Source: Novosphingobium sp. AAP83 (lineage in GTDB: Bacteria; Pseudomonadota; Alphaproteobacteria; Sphingomonadales; Sphingomonadaceae). Taken from it: DNA of 64,000 nucleotides. Location: positions 16,805 through 80,804 of the forward strand of contig NZ_LJHY01000019.1 in the NCBI RefSeq assembly GCF_001295795.1, written 5' to 3'. Shown here one piece after another: positions 8,035 to 17,234 of the stretch. The notes beneath the pieces were generated by a model. It was not told the DNA's origin. It was given only the letters and a program-made list of their open reading frames with translations, and ran no database searches. Each line of letters starts with the position of its first letter. Position 1 is the first letter of the stretch. A program made the translations under genes and the position numbers.

Positions 8035-9945
8035 TCAGAAATCAGCGATAATCGATCCTGTCAACCGGCGCGGGGCGTTGGTTCTGAACCCGCCACCGCC
8101 GGAAACCCGCCAGCCAAACACATTGGTGATGTTGGCAAGTTTGACCCGCAATATGGCCGCGCTCTTGCGTATCTTGAAGCGATAACGGGCGGCGATGTCT
8201 GCAGTGAGGCGTTGGGGAATGGAAAAGCGGTTCCGGGCATCAGCCTCGCGCTGTCCTTCGTAAAGCATGCGAAGATCCACTGACCAGCGCTGCTGCCAAG
8301 CGGGCATCCAGTCAAAACTGGCATCCACCAGTGTGCGTGTGCGACCGATGGGGCGGTGACCCAGGCGACCGTCTTCTACCGCGTCGCCCGTCACGCGCGG
8401 ATCCATCAGCACCGCGCCAACCACGAAACTGAGCCCTTGAACCGGCTTGCCCGATATCGAGAACTCATAGCCTTTGTGCTGCACTTCGCCCAAGGTGCGG
8501 TAGAAGTTGTCGGTGGTGTCGATCTCGAAATAGGGCTTGCGAAGATCGAACCAGGAAACCACAGCCCGGATGCTGGCAGGCAAGGCGATGCGCAGCCCGG
8601 CTTCCCTTTGCCTTGTGCGCAACGCTGGTAGCACTTCGTTGGCGTTTACAGCGTTCACCGGCGCAGCGCCGGTTTCCTCCAGCCCGCGCGTGGTTGCTGC
8701 ATAGAGCGTCAAGCCTGCCGTTGCCTTCACAGCAAGCGCGGCATTCCAAAGCCAATTCCGGTCGCGGCGCGAAAAGTTCGGCAAAGTCGGGCTATCGATG
8801 GCCTTGCGGTAATCGCTGCGAGTAACGCCAAGGTTCAATTCGCCACGATCCTGCCAGACCAGATCGTAGCCGATCGAGGCAAGCGTCTGCCGCACGCGAT
8901 CATCGGTGAGCAGGCCATACTGCCGTTCAGGCTCGGGCACCGGGTCCGGCACGCCGATCTCGCCCTCGCCAAGGCCCGCAAGATCAAAACCGCCATAGCG
9001 GGCATCGACAGTGCGCCCACGCACTGATGCAATAAGGCGGTGGCGACGCGGACCATCGCGGAAATCACGCGTCACGCGCGCTTCGCCCGACCAGGATACA
9101 TATGTCTGATCGCGGCCCGACTGAATGAAGCGCTGTCCAATGCCGGAACGATCAACCTGCGAAAACCACGCCGAGGCGAAATCATCCTGCGTGAAACGGC
9201 TATTGAACAGCCCCGCCTCCAGCTTCCAGTTGCCCAGCGCGGTCTTGGCGATGCCACCGAAGTTCTGGCTATGCCCTGACCACTGGCCCCAATCCTGTCC
9301 GAAAAAGCGCCTGCGCGTGATTTCCTTCGGAAGGAACGGTCCTGCCGTATAGATCAGAGGGCCGCGCTCTTCATCGCCGTAATCATAGCGGCTGAAGAAG
9401 GCTGTGACCTCGGTGCGGGCCGCAGGCTGCCAGCGAACCACGTTACCATAGCTCACGAACCACGCGTTGACCCCGTCGGCGTAACGATCATCGAAGTAGC
9501 CGATAGCGGGATAGATGCCGAGATTGGACGTGAGCGGAATACCCGCTTCTACCGTTGCATCGACGCCGAAATAATCCCCTGCGTTGATCCGGGTGGTGAC
9601 GATCGTCCTGTCACTATTGGCGCGCCGCAAGGTGGCATCGACAATACCGGTGGGCGCTGGAAACGGCTGTCCGAAAGCGGTCAGCCCGACCTTGATATCG
9701 CTTCCTGCAACGAACAGGTCGCTGATTGCGCCGGATTCATTATAATACAACCCTTCGATCCGCGCATTGCCCGCATCGCTGGCCGAAAACCCGCGCACTT
9801 CGCCATTGGCATATATTCCGACAGATTCGCTGCCAACGCTTTTGCCGAACCCGTCATCTGCCGCCGTCGCCGCATTCTCATTGGCACGTTGCGCATGTGC
9901 ATCTGCCGAGATCAATGCCCCCACGGCGACGAGAATGGCACGCAT
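8035..9945 (-). CDS. TonB-dependent receptor, atypical subfamily (paralogue of 28455-30398)
   Basis: This 636-residue outer-membrane protein has a signal peptide (MRAILVAVGALISADAHA). An unusual plug follows, with DDGFGKSVGSESVGIY, GFSASDAGNARIEGLYYNE and FGQPFPAPTGIVD, then a beta-barrel ending IIADF. The motif set DAGNARIEGLY/PFPAPTGIVD recurs in the receptor at 28455-30398, so the two are paralogues of a divergent TBDR group. It is the last gene of a leftward operon, 5 bases after the DUF1826 gene. The substrate is unknown; the operon context suggests a metal or metal chelate. Confidence 0.85.
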   Translation of the reverse strand: MRAILVAVGALISADAHAQRANENAATAADDGFGKSVGSESVGIYANGEVRGFSASDAGNARIEGLYYNESGAISDLFVAGSDIKVGLTAFGQPFPAPTGIVDATLRRANSDRTIVTTRINAGDYFGVDATVEAGIPLTSNLGIYPAIGYFDDRYADGVNAWFVSYGNVVRWQPAARTEVTAFFSRYDYGDEERGPLIYTAGPFLPKEITRRRFFGQDWGQWSGHSQNFGGIAKTALGNWKLEAGLFNSRFTQDDFASAWFSQVDRSGIGQRFIQSGRDQTYVSWSGEARVTRDFRDGPRRHRLIASVRGRTVDARYGGFDLAGLGEGEIGVPDPVPEPERQYGLLTDDRVRQTLASIGYDLVWQDRGELNLGVTRSDYRKAIDSPTLPNFSRRDRNWLWNAALAVKATAGLTLYAATTRGLEETGAAPVNAVNANEVLPALRTRQREAGLRIALPASIRAVVSWFDLRKPYFEIDTTDNFYRTLGEVQHKGYEFSISGKPVQGLSFVVGAVLMDPRVTGDAVEDGRLGHRPIGRTRTLVDASFDWMPAWQQRWSVDLRMLYEGQREADARNRFSIPQRLTADIAARYRFKIRKSAAILRVKLANITNVFGWRVSGGGGFRTNAPRRLTGSIIADF

Positions 9946-9950
9946 TTTTC

Positions 9951-10556
9951 TCAGCCCCCCGCAGGCGGAGGCACAGCACCCATGCGCGCTTTATTGAGCG
10001 GCGTATCGATCACCAGAACCAGTCGCTGCTCCTTGGTGTCGCCAACAGGAGGAGAACGATGGAAGCACGGCGCATGGCCCTCACCGAAGAGGCGGCCCTT
10101 GAACAAAGCCACGTCTCCGGCAGCTAAACGAACCAGATTGTCCTCCAGGGGGTCCATCCCAAAAGGCACATAATCAGTGCCTTTCCCCCAGTAAGTGGTG
10201 ATCAGGCGCAGGTCCGTGTAATCGGCGTGGATTTTGCGACAGGCATTGGTGTTGATCACTTCAAGCCTGATGCGGACCCTGCCGACCGCCATCAGCGCGG
10301 CAAAGCGGGAAGCAAGCTCCGCGATGTCCGTGCGCAATGGTTCAGCCAGGTCGCCAAGGCCTGCCAAAGCTTCGGCCACAGTGCCTTCAGCCCGAAGTTC
10401 AAACGGAGTATCGGCGGCAAGCGTTTCTGCATAAGCCGCCAGTCCTCCAATATCGCGCGGTATAACAACCAGCGGTGTGGTGTGGCCAGAAATTGCGGCC
10501 CATTCCGCAGGCGGTGCAGGGTTGTCCTGCACCGCAGTCAGGATGCTGGAGACCAT
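9951..10556 (-). CDS. DUF1826 family protein
   Basis: This soluble protein of 201 residues has no signal peptide. It shows the DUF1826 pattern: central ITTYWGKGTDYVPFG, then GDVALFKGRLFGEGHA and CFHRSPP with conserved His and Cys. The biochemical role of DUF1826 is unknown to me. Family members often sit beside COG0523 GTPases and zinc-regulated genes, which is also the context here. Its ATG begins one base after the stop codon of the upstream receptor gene, so the two are translated from one message. The His-rich residue pattern leaves open a metal or 2-oxoglutarate-type site. Confidence 0.8.
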   Translation of the reverse strand: MVSSILTAVQDNPAPPAEWAAISGHTTPLVVIPRDIGGLAAYAETLAADTPFELRAEGTVAEALAGLGDLAEPLRTDIAELASRFAALMAVGRVRIRLEVINTNACRKIHADYTDLRLITTYWGKGTDYVPFGMDPLEDNLVRLAAGDVALFKGRLFGEGHAPCFHRSPPVGDTKEQRLVLVIDTPLNKARMGAVPPPAGG

Positions 10557-10557
10557 G

Positions 10558-12624
10558 TCAGTATCGGCCGCTCAAGGTGACGCGGAAATTGCGCGGTGCA
10601 CCAGGCATCGTCCAGACGTTGGCATAGGAGTTTGCGATGTATCGCTTGTCGAAGATGTTATCGACATCAGCCCGAAGCGAAAAATTCTCATTGATCTTCA
10701 GCGTCAAATCCGCCCGCGCAATGGTGTATCCCGGCAGCATGTAGCCCCCGCCGAAGGGCTCGCCGACACGCTCACCCACGTGGGTAACCCCACCTCCAAT
10801 GGTGACCGGGCCGAGATTCTTGCTGGCATAGATCGCGCCGGAATGTGCCGGCACATTGGACAAGTTTGTGCCTACCAATACCGCAGACTGGTCCTGCCGG
10901 ACGGTCGCATCGAGATATGTGTAAACGGCGGTGAGGAACAGCCCGTCCAGATTCAGCGTCACTTCCGTTTCGACCCCGCGCGAACGCTGGCGGCCAATCT
11001 GGGTTTTGAAAAATGGATCAACGGCATTGGGGTTGAGCACATTGCGTTTGGTCATGCTGAACAGCGCAGCCTGACCGCGCAGTGCCCCGCCAAGAAGTTC
11101 ATATTTCAGGCCGATTTCCGACGATTCGCTCTGTTCGGCATCGAAGATATTGGTGCCATCCGAAGGGTTGAGGCGCAGCGACTCCCCCCAACTGCCATAA
11201 AGCGAGAAGAACGGCGAAACCGCCCATGTGAGCGCCGCGCGGGGAGTTACTCCGCTGTCCTTGGTCGTCAGCAGTGCGCCATTGGCGAGGTTGTTGGTGT
11301 TGCGCTCTTCGAAATTGTTCCATCTCGCGCCGAGCAGGATGGTGACATCACCGATGCTCATCAGATCCTGTGCATATACACTCTCGGACGCGAAGGAGAT
11401 TCGCCGGTCGTTAAATGGTAAGGTTGCGGGCAGAGTCTGGGCGTAAACCGGATTGAACAGATTGATCACCAGTAGCGGATTGGCGACGCTGCCGCGCGCG
11501 CGCTGCAATTCGGCATCCATGCCATGGCGCACCCGGTCAACACCGATACGAAGATCATGCTGGAGGCCCAGAAAGTTTGCTTGCGCCGTCAATTCGGCTC
11601 GCAACGAAAGGTCATTCCACGAATTGTCGGTAAAGCGGCGCTGCCTGCCGGCTGTCCGCCCGCCCGGCTGCACACCCCGGCCACCGAAGTCGACCATCGT
11701 GGCAAAGCCGCCAAGATTGCCGTCCCGGTGGGAGAATCCCAGTTCCAGCGCCATATTATCTGTCAGGGTAGCAAACACCGTGCCCTGCTGCCAAAGGATC
11801 TCCTGAGAAATTGGCCCGTCACCAGGCTCTCCCACAAAAGTGCGAACATCCATCGCCAGCGCATTTCCGTTGATCCCCACAATGCCGCGATCAAAAGTGG
11901 TGCGATTGCGCATATATTCGGCCTGATAAAGCAGGCGGATGCTGTCACTGGGAGTGAAGGAAATGGAAGGCGCGATCAATTCGCGGTTGCTAACAACGTT
12001 GTCGCGGAAGCTTTCGCGGTCTTCCACCACGCCGATCAGGCGAACTGACAGCCTATCGGAAAGCGGTCCACCGACATCGGCCGTCGCGCGAAGACTGTTC
12101 CAACTGCCATAGCTCAATTCTGCCGAGGCATGCGCCTTGTCCTTTGGAGCCTTGGTCACAATATTGAGGGAGCCACCCGGTTCACCACGACCAGACAGCG
12201 CTGCGGCCGCGCCTTTGAGGAACTCGAACCGCTCGACTGTCGCGGTATCGATGGGAGCGTTAAATCCAAGATTGCTGCCGAAGCGGTTGATCAAAATGTC
12301 CGGTCCGGTGTTTTCATCTCCGGCAAAACCGCGAATAGAGTACTTATCCCATAGGCCCCCGAAATCGTTCTGCCTGGCAACACCCCCTGCCAGATCAATC
12401 ACATTGTTCAGGCGGATAGCACCCAGACGCGCAATCGTTTCTGAATCAATGATCCGCACGCTTTGCGGATATTGCAACAGGGGCGTGTCGGTGCCCGTGA
12501 TGCTAACACTGGCATCGCGCAGTCCTGTCACCAGGATCTGTTCTGCGTCAGGTGCGCTTTGCGCGATCGCTGGCTGGACTGAAGCAAGGCAGGTAACTGC
12601 CAGAAGCGCGTGACGGATATTCAT
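10558..12624 (-). CDS. TonB-dependent receptor of the siderophore/metallophore type
   Basis: This receptor has 688 residues with signal peptide MNIRHALLAVTCLASVQPAIA. The siderophore-receptor plug shows LLQYPQSVRIIDSETI, RLNNVIDLAGGVA, YSIRGFAGDENTGPDILINRFG and FEFLKGAAAALSGRGEPGGSLNIVTK. The C-terminal barrel contains DNIFDKRYIANSY and ends in SGRY. It should import a chelated metal across the outer membrane with TonB energy. The ATG at 12624 has AGGTGGGG upstream; longer frames to 12783 run through the operator region and are unlikely. It is first in an operon with the DUF1826 and second receptor genes, and divergent from the ABC operon. Confidence 0.92.
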   Translation of the reverse strand: MNIRHALLAVTCLASVQPAIAQSAPDAEQILVTGLRDASVSITGTDTPLLQYPQSVRIIDSETIARLGAIRLNNVIDLAGGVARQNDFGGLWDKYSIRGFAGDENTGPDILINRFGSNLGFNAPIDTATVERFEFLKGAAAALSGRGEPGGSLNIVTKAPKDKAHASAELSYGSWNSLRATADVGGPLSDRLSVRLIGVVEDRESFRDNVVSNRELIAPSISFTPSDSIRLLYQAEYMRNRTTFDRGIVGINGNALAMDVRTFVGEPGDGPISQEILWQQGTVFATLTDNMALELGFSHRDGNLGGFATMVDFGGRGVQPGGRTAGRQRRFTDNSWNDLSLRAELTAQANFLGLQHDLRIGVDRVRHGMDAELQRARGSVANPLLVINLFNPVYAQTLPATLPFNDRRISFASESVYAQDLMSIGDVTILLGARWNNFEERNTNNLANGALLTTKDSGVTPRAALTWAVSPFFSLYGSWGESLRLNPSDGTNIFDAEQSESSEIGLKYELLGGALRGQAALFSMTKRNVLNPNAVDPFFKTQIGRQRSRGVETEVTLNLDGLFLTAVYTYLDATVRQDQSAVLVGTNLSNVPAHSGAIYASKNLGPVTIGGGVTHVGERVGEPFGGGYMLPGYTIARADLTLKINENFSLRADVDNIFDKRYIANSYANVWTMPGAPRNFRVTLSGRY

Positions 12625-12655
12625 GGTTGACCCCACCTTTGACCCAATTAAACCC

Positions 12656-12672
12656 ATGATACAGTGTATCGT
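12656..12672. promoter_or_regulatory. Second Fur-family-like operator (7-1-7)
   Basis: ATGATACAGTGTATCGT contains a perfect 13-base palindrome (12658-12670) and resembles the operator before znuD (shared ATGATACA half). It lies 32-48 bases before the ATG of the siderophore-type receptor, where a bound repressor would block transcription. Confidence 0.5.
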
Positions 12673-12698
12673 GCTCGTCCCCATGGTTAGGTTTTTGC

Positions 12699-12738
12699 CG
12701 AGAGTCAATGTAATAATATAACATTTCATTGACTCTCG
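12699..12738. promoter_or_regulatory. Zur box inside a longer perfect palindrome, divergent promoter
   Basis: AATGTAATAATATAACATT (12707-12725) is a 19-base palindrome with one mismatched pair. By my alignment, extended to 23 bases it agrees with the gammaproteobacterial Zur consensus at 19 of 22 defined positions. It is framed by 12-base perfect inverted arms (CGAGAGTCAATG at 12699-12710 and CATTGACTCTCG at 12727-12738). It stands between two divergent operons, 75-113 bases from the receptor start and 15-45 bases from the ABC ATPase start, so one bound Zur dimer pair could control both. Confidence 0.75.
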
Positions 12739-12752
12739 TCGGCGATCTCGGC

Positions 12753-13538
12753 ATGCATGAGACCATGACACAGGCCACCTCAACTAACGCCGAACTGGCA
12801 ACGCACCTGCTTGCAGAGAATTCATCGCCCCCGCCGATAGAGATCACGGATCTTCGCCTTGTCCGGGGATCAAGGACTGTGCTCAACGGGCTTTCGATCA
12901 AGGTCTCACGTGGTGAGATCTATGCCCTGCTGGGTGGAAACGGCGCAGGGAAATCAACCACGCTTTCGGCCATACTCGGATTTCTTGAACCCGATTCAGG
13001 GGTGATCCGCGTAGGCGGGTTCGACCCGGTGCTCGAACCGGACCGTGCGCGTACGCAAGTGGCCTATCTGCCGGAAAACGTCGCGCTATACGATCAACTC
13101 TCGGCATATGAGAACATCGCCTATTTTCTGGCCCTATCCGGGCGCGAACCGGGTCGGAGCGAGATGGATGGGGCGCTTGACGCCGCCGGGCTTCAGCACG
13201 AGGCGCGCGAACGCCGGGTTGCGGGCTATTCAAAGGGCATGCGCCAAAAAGTTGCTATCGCGATGGCCGTGCTGCGCGATGTGCCTGTCCTGCTGCTGGA
13301 CGAGCCCACCAGCGGGCTTGATCCGCGTGCAACGGCAGATTTTAACGCGCTGCTCAACGTGCTCAAGGCACGCGGCACTGCAATCCTGATGGTCACACAC
13401 GATCTGCTTGGTGCGGCAGACTGCGCGGATCGTATCGGCTTCCTTGCGCAAGGCAGCATCGTGGATGAAGTACGCCCGAGCGAAGGAATCGACGTGCTCG
13501 CACTGCATCATCGTTATGGCGAGCGTACCGCAGCATGA
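12753..13538 (+). CDS. ABC transporter ATP-binding protein (ABC-2 / NosF type)
   Basis: The cytoplasmic ATPase of an ABC-2-type transporter. Walker A is GGNGAGKST, the signature is YSKGMRQK (as in NosF-like and many export ATPases), and Walker B is VLLLDEPTSGLDP with the switch His in VTHDL. It has about 261 residues from ATG 12753; an ATG at 12765 is equally possible, as neither has a strong ribosome binding site. It is first in a seven-gene operon in which each stop overlaps the next start. The nearby Zur box implies zinc-dependent repression. No periplasmic binding-protein gene accompanies it. Confidence 0.9.
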   Translation: MHETMTQATSTNAELATHLLAENSSPPPIEITDLRLVRGSRTVLNGLSIKVSRGEIYALLGGNGAGKSTTLSAILGFLEPDSGVIRVGGFDPVLEPDRARTQVAYLPENVALYDQLSAYENIAYFLALSGREPGRSEMDGALDAAGLQHEARERRVAGYSKGMRQKVAIAMAVLRDVPVLLLDEPTSGLDPRATADFNALLNVLKARGTAILMVTHDLLGAADCADRIGFLAQGSIVDEVRPSEGIDVLALHHRYGERTAA

Positions 13539-14980
13539 GCAGGACCCGCCTGATCGCTGCCAACGAATGGCGGCTGATGCGACGCAATCATGTGGCGCGT
13601 CTGGCCCTGCTGATGTTGCTGGCGCTCTCTGCCATTGCCACGTTCACCTCGATTGCCCACCGTGCCGAAAGTGACGCCTTGCGCGCGCGGTTTCAGGCAC
13701 AGGCCGATCGCGAGTTCGATGGACAGCCTGCGCGCCATCCGCATCGTATGGTGCATTACGGCCACTTCGTATTCCGCCCGATGCCTGCCCTTGCTGCCTT
13801 TGATCCGGGGGTTGATGCCTTTACCGGCAATACGATCTTCCTTGAAGGCCACCGCCAGAACAGTGCCAATTTCGGTGATGTGCGCCAGTCCTCGCTCCTG
13901 GCGCACTTCGGGCAACTGACCCCGGCCTTTGTGCTGCAAGTGCTAGGCCCGCTTGTGCTGGTATTCGTCGGTTTCGGTACGATAGCGCGGGAGCGCGAAA
14001 GCGGCACCTTGCGCTATCTCAAGGCACAAGGACTTGCCGCCCGCAGTCTCATCGCCGGAAAGGCGCTCGCGCTTGGCGGGATTGCCGCGCTGATGCTGGC
14101 GCCGGCCCTGTTTTCGCTGGGCTGGCTGGTTGTCGTAGAGGCCGCGCCGCTTTCAGGCGCACTGCTGCTGGCAATAAGCTACGCCATCTACCTCCTGTTT
14201 TGGGTTATGGCCGTGATCGCTGCTTCGAGCATGACACGCGATGCCCGTTCGGCGCTGCTCTATCTGCTGGGCCTGTGGGCGCTGACCACAATCCTCGTGC
14301 CGCGCATTGCGCCTGACATCGCGCTTGCCGCAACGCCCCTGCCGACCCGGCTTGAGACCGACATTGCGATCCAGGACGACCTGCGCCGCATCGGAGACAG
14401 TCACAATCCCAATGACCCGCACTTCGCCGCGTTCAAGGCAGAAACACTCAAGCGATATGGCGTGACCAAGGTAGACGACCTGCCGGTAAACTATCGTGGT
14501 CTGCTGGCGATGGAGGGTGAGAAGATCACGTCCCGGTTGTTCGACAAATACAACGACACGCAGTTCACCGTTCAGGCCAGACAGGGCGATACTGCCACCG
14601 GCTTCGGCTTTTTAAGCCCGGCAATAGCCTTGCGCAGCGCATCAATGGCGCTTTCGGGCACCGATCTCGATGGCCACAAGCGCTTTCTCGAACAGGCAGA
14701 GGCCTATCGCTATGCCATCGTGCAGGAATTGAACAGGCTTCAGGCAGAAGCGGTGACGTTTGCCGATGACGGCAATCGCAACAAGGATCCCGAGGCGGCC
14801 CGCCGGGTAAGGATTGATCCGAAGCACTGGCACGACGTGCCCGACTTCACATATCGTCCTGCCTCGCTTGATGAACGCCTGCGAGCGGCGGTTCCGGGTC
14901 TTGCGCTCCTGTTATTCTGGCTGGCGGCAGGAGCTGCCATGTTGCGGCTGGCCTCGCGCCGCATCGGAGCCGCGCTATGA
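13535..14980 (+). CDS. ABC-2-type permease with DUF3526-like architecture (first)
   Basis: This 481-residue inner-membrane protein has one N-terminal helix (about residues 22-42) and a large extracytoplasmic domain. A five-helix ABC-2 core follows (about 125-260, with VLVFVGFGTIARERESGTLRYL), then a second soluble domain with a NPNDPHF segment, and a final helix. This layout fits the DUF3526/ABC-2 group. It overlaps the ATPase gene and the next permease gene by 4 bases each (ATGA). With its sister it should form the membrane channel of the transporter; the direction of transport is not known. Confidence 0.85.
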   Translation: MSRTRLIAANEWRLMRRNHVARLALLMLLALSAIATFTSIAHRAESDALRARFQAQADREFDGQPARHPHRMVHYGHFVFRPMPALAAFDPGVDAFTGNTIFLEGHRQNSANFGDVRQSSLLAHFGQLTPAFVLQVLGPLVLVFVGFGTIARERESGTLRYLKAQGLAARSLIAGKALALGGIAALMLAPALFSLGWLVVVEAAPLSGALLLAISYAIYLLFWVMAVIAASSMTRDARSALLYLLGLWALTTILVPRIAPDIALAATPLPTRLETDIAIQDDLRRIGDSHNPNDPHFAAFKAETLKRYGVTKVDDLPVNYRGLLAMEGEKITSRLFDKYNDTQFTVQARQGDTATGFGFLSPAIALRSASMALSGTDLDGHKRFLEQAEAYRYAIVQELNRLQAEAVTFADDGNRNKDPEAARRVRIDPKHWHDVPDFTYRPASLDERLRAAVPGLALLLFWLAAGAAMLRLASRRIGAAL

Positions 14981-16272
14981 TGATGCTGTGGGGTCATGAA
15001 TTGCGCCTGTTCCTGCGTCAGCGCATCGCAGTGCCAGCACTCCTGCTCATGCTGGCGCTCTCATGCGCCAGTGTATGGGCAGGGCTTGCCGAAGTTGCCC
15101 GGCAACGCGAGGTCATTGAACGCATCCAGCCAAAGCAGGCAAAGGACGAGGCGGCAATTGCAGCATGGGTGGCCAAGGAGGGCGATGTCGGTAACGCAGC
15201 GTACTACACCTTCCATGCCACATGGGACTCGCCATCTTCGCTGGCATTTGCAGCCTTGGGACAGCGCGACATCGCACCGTTTGTATTGCGTGTGCGCGCC
15301 TTGCCACTCGAAAGCCAGATCAACGAAAGCGAAAACTACAACGCCGAACTCGCGCTGCCGGGCCGGTTCGATTGGGCCTTCGTGCTGACCTATCTTGCCC
15401 CTTTGCTGCTGATTGCATTGCTGCACGATCTGTTCTCCGCTGAACGTGAGGCAGGGCGCGCGGTCCTGCTGGGCGTCATGGCCCGATCAACACGCGCGCT
15501 GTGGCTGCGACGGATCGTACTGCGCGCAGGGCTGTTGTTGCTGGCGCTGCTGGTGCCCTTTATCGTCGGTGCGGTGATCGCAGGCAGCACTGCCGCCATG
15601 ACCGCGATCGTTGCTGGCATTGCGGCTGCCTATTTCCTTTTCTGGATCGCCCTTTGCCTGCTTATCGCCCGGATGAAGCTGGCTTCACTGGCCAATGCTG
15701 CTTCGCTGGCAATGATCTGGCTGGCGATCACGCTGGTCCTGCCCGGACTCGCCCTGCTTGCCGTCAACCAAGCCATTCCTGTCCAGCAGGGCGTGGAACT
15801 GACGCTGGCCCAGCGCGAGGCCGTCCACGCCGGTTGGGACAAGCCTAAAGCTGCAACCATGCAGGCCTTCGTCCGCGATCATCCTGAATGGAAAGACAAG
15901 GCCACCTTCACCGGTGGCTTCCATTGGAAATGGTACCACGCTTTCCATTATCTGGGCGATCGTGCGGTGGGCGAACAGGTAAAGGCCTATCGCACCGGGT
16001 TAGAAGCGAGGGACGCTTGGACGCGCAAGGCCGGCCTCGTGCTGCCCCCGGTTGGTGTGCAGGTGGTGATCCATCGTCTGGCCCGCACCGATCTTGCCGC
16101 CCAACTGGCCTATCAGGATCGCATCCGCACGTTCCATGCCGCGCTGCGCCGTTTTTACTATCCCTATATCTTCAACGAAACGCCCTTCCGCACCGAAGAC
16201 TTCGCCAAAGCACCACGCTGGCCAGCGCAAAAAACCGGACAGCTTGCAACTGCATCACAGGAACGCAAATGA
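14977..16272 (+). CDS. ABC-2-type permease, DUF3526 (second)
   Basis: This 431-residue inner-membrane protein has the same plan as the preceding gene: an N-terminal helix (VPALLLMLALSCASVWAGLA), an external domain, a central ABC-2 core (WAFVLTYLAPLLLIALLHDLFSAER) and a long second soluble domain rich in Trp, Lys and His (FHWKWYHAFHYLGD). Unlike the first permease it lacks a clear final transmembrane helix. It overlaps the COG0523 gene by ATGA. The pair probably acts as a heterodimer with the ATPase. The Trp/His-rich external domain could bind a metal or its chelator, but that is inference. Confidence 0.82.
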   Translation: MMMLWGHELRLFLRQRIAVPALLLMLALSCASVWAGLAEVARQREVIERIQPKQAKDEAAIAAWVAKEGDVGNAAYYTFHATWDSPSSLAFAALGQRDIAPFVLRVRALPLESQINESENYNAELALPGRFDWAFVLTYLAPLLLIALLHDLFSAEREAGRAVLLGVMARSTRALWLRRIVLRAGLLLLALLVPFIVGAVIAGSTAAMTAIVAGIAAAYFLFWIALCLLIARMKLASLANAASLAMIWLAITLVLPGLALLAVNQAIPVQQGVELTLAQREAVHAGWDKPKAATMQAFVRDHPEWKDKATFTGGFHWKWYHAFHYLGDRAVGEQVKAYRTGLEARDAWTRKAGLVLPPVGVQVVIHRLARTDLAAQLAYQDRIRTFHAALRRFYYPYIFNETPFRTEDFAKAPRWPAQKTGQLATASQERK

Positions 16273-17234
16273 TCGACACCAAGATTCCGGTTACCGTGCT
16301 GACGGGCTATCTCGGGGCGGGCAAGACCACCTTGCTCAACCGGATCCTCTCGGAAGAGCAAGGCAAACGCTATGCCGTGATCGTCAACGAATTCGGCGAG
16401 ATCGGCATCGACAATGACCTCATCGTCAATGCCGACGAGGAAGTGTTCGAGATGAACAACGGCTGCATTTGCTGCACCGTACGCGGTGACCTTATCCGCA
16501 TCATCGAAGGGTTGATGAAGCGCAAAGGCACATTCGATGCCATCGTGATCGAGACCACCGGCCTTGCCGATCCGGCACCGGTTGCCCAGACCTTCTTTGT
16601 CGATGATGATGTGCAGCGCCGTGCCCGGCTTGATGCCATCGTTACAGTGGTTGACGCCAAGCACGTTCTTGCCCGCCTCGACGACAGTCATGAAGCGATG
16701 GAGCAAATTGCGTTTGCCGACATCATTTTGCTGAACAAGACCGATCTGGTCACCCCGCAGGAGCTTGAACATGTCCGTCAGCGGATCGCTGTGATCAACA
16801 ATCAGGCGGTGGTGCACGAGACGGTCAATTCAGCTGTGCCGCTGGACCGCATCCTCGACCAAGGCGCCTTCGATCTCGACCGCATTCTGGAGATCGAACC
16901 TGCGTTTCTGGACGAAGAAGACCACGAACACGACGACACGATCACATCAATCTCGATCGCTTGCCCCACGCCGCTTGACCCGCGCAAATTCATGCCGTGG
17001 CTTCAGGACATCACCGCACGCCAAGGGCAGGATATCTTGCGCACCAAGGGCATTATTGCCTTTCCGGACGAGCCGAAACGCTATGTAGTGCAAGCGGTCC
17101 ACATGCTGCTGTCTGGCGACCTTCAGGAGCGCGAATGGGGCGTTGACGATCCACGGATCAGCCGCCTCGTGCTCATTGGCCGCAATCTCGATCCGGCAGC
17201 GCTTGAAAGCGGCTTCATGGCCTGCGCCGCATGA
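16269..17234 (+). CDS. COG0523 family GTPase, putative zinc metallochaperone
   Basis: This 321-residue G3E-family GTPase delivers metal to client enzymes in the cytoplasm under scarcity. Walker A is GYLGAGKTTLLN, the metal-binding CxCC motif is CICC in NNGCICCTVRGDL, Walker B is ETTGLADP, and the base-recognition motif is NKTD. A short acidic/His stretch (DEEDHEHDD) precedes the CobW C-terminal domain. Zinc-linked members (ZigA, ZagA, YciC, ZrpW) are typical Zur targets, and an upstream Zur-like box fits that. The ATG at 16269 overlaps the permease stop. CobW-type cobalt function is less likely, as no cobalamin genes are near. Confidence 0.93.
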   Translation: MIDTKIPVTVLTGYLGAGKTTLLNRILSEEQGKRYAVIVNEFGEIGIDNDLIVNADEEVFEMNNGCICCTVRGDLIRIIEGLMKRKGTFDAIVIETTGLADPAPVAQTFFVDDDVQRRARLDAIVTVVDAKHVLARLDDSHEAMEQIAFADIILLNKTDLVTPQELEHVRQRIAVINNQAVVHETVNSAVPLDRILDQGAFDLDRILEIEPAFLDEEDHEHDDTITSISIACPTPLDPRKFMPWLQDITARQGQDILRTKGIIAFPDEPKRYVVQAVHMLLSGDLQEREWGVDDPRISRLVLIGRNLDPAALESGFMACAA

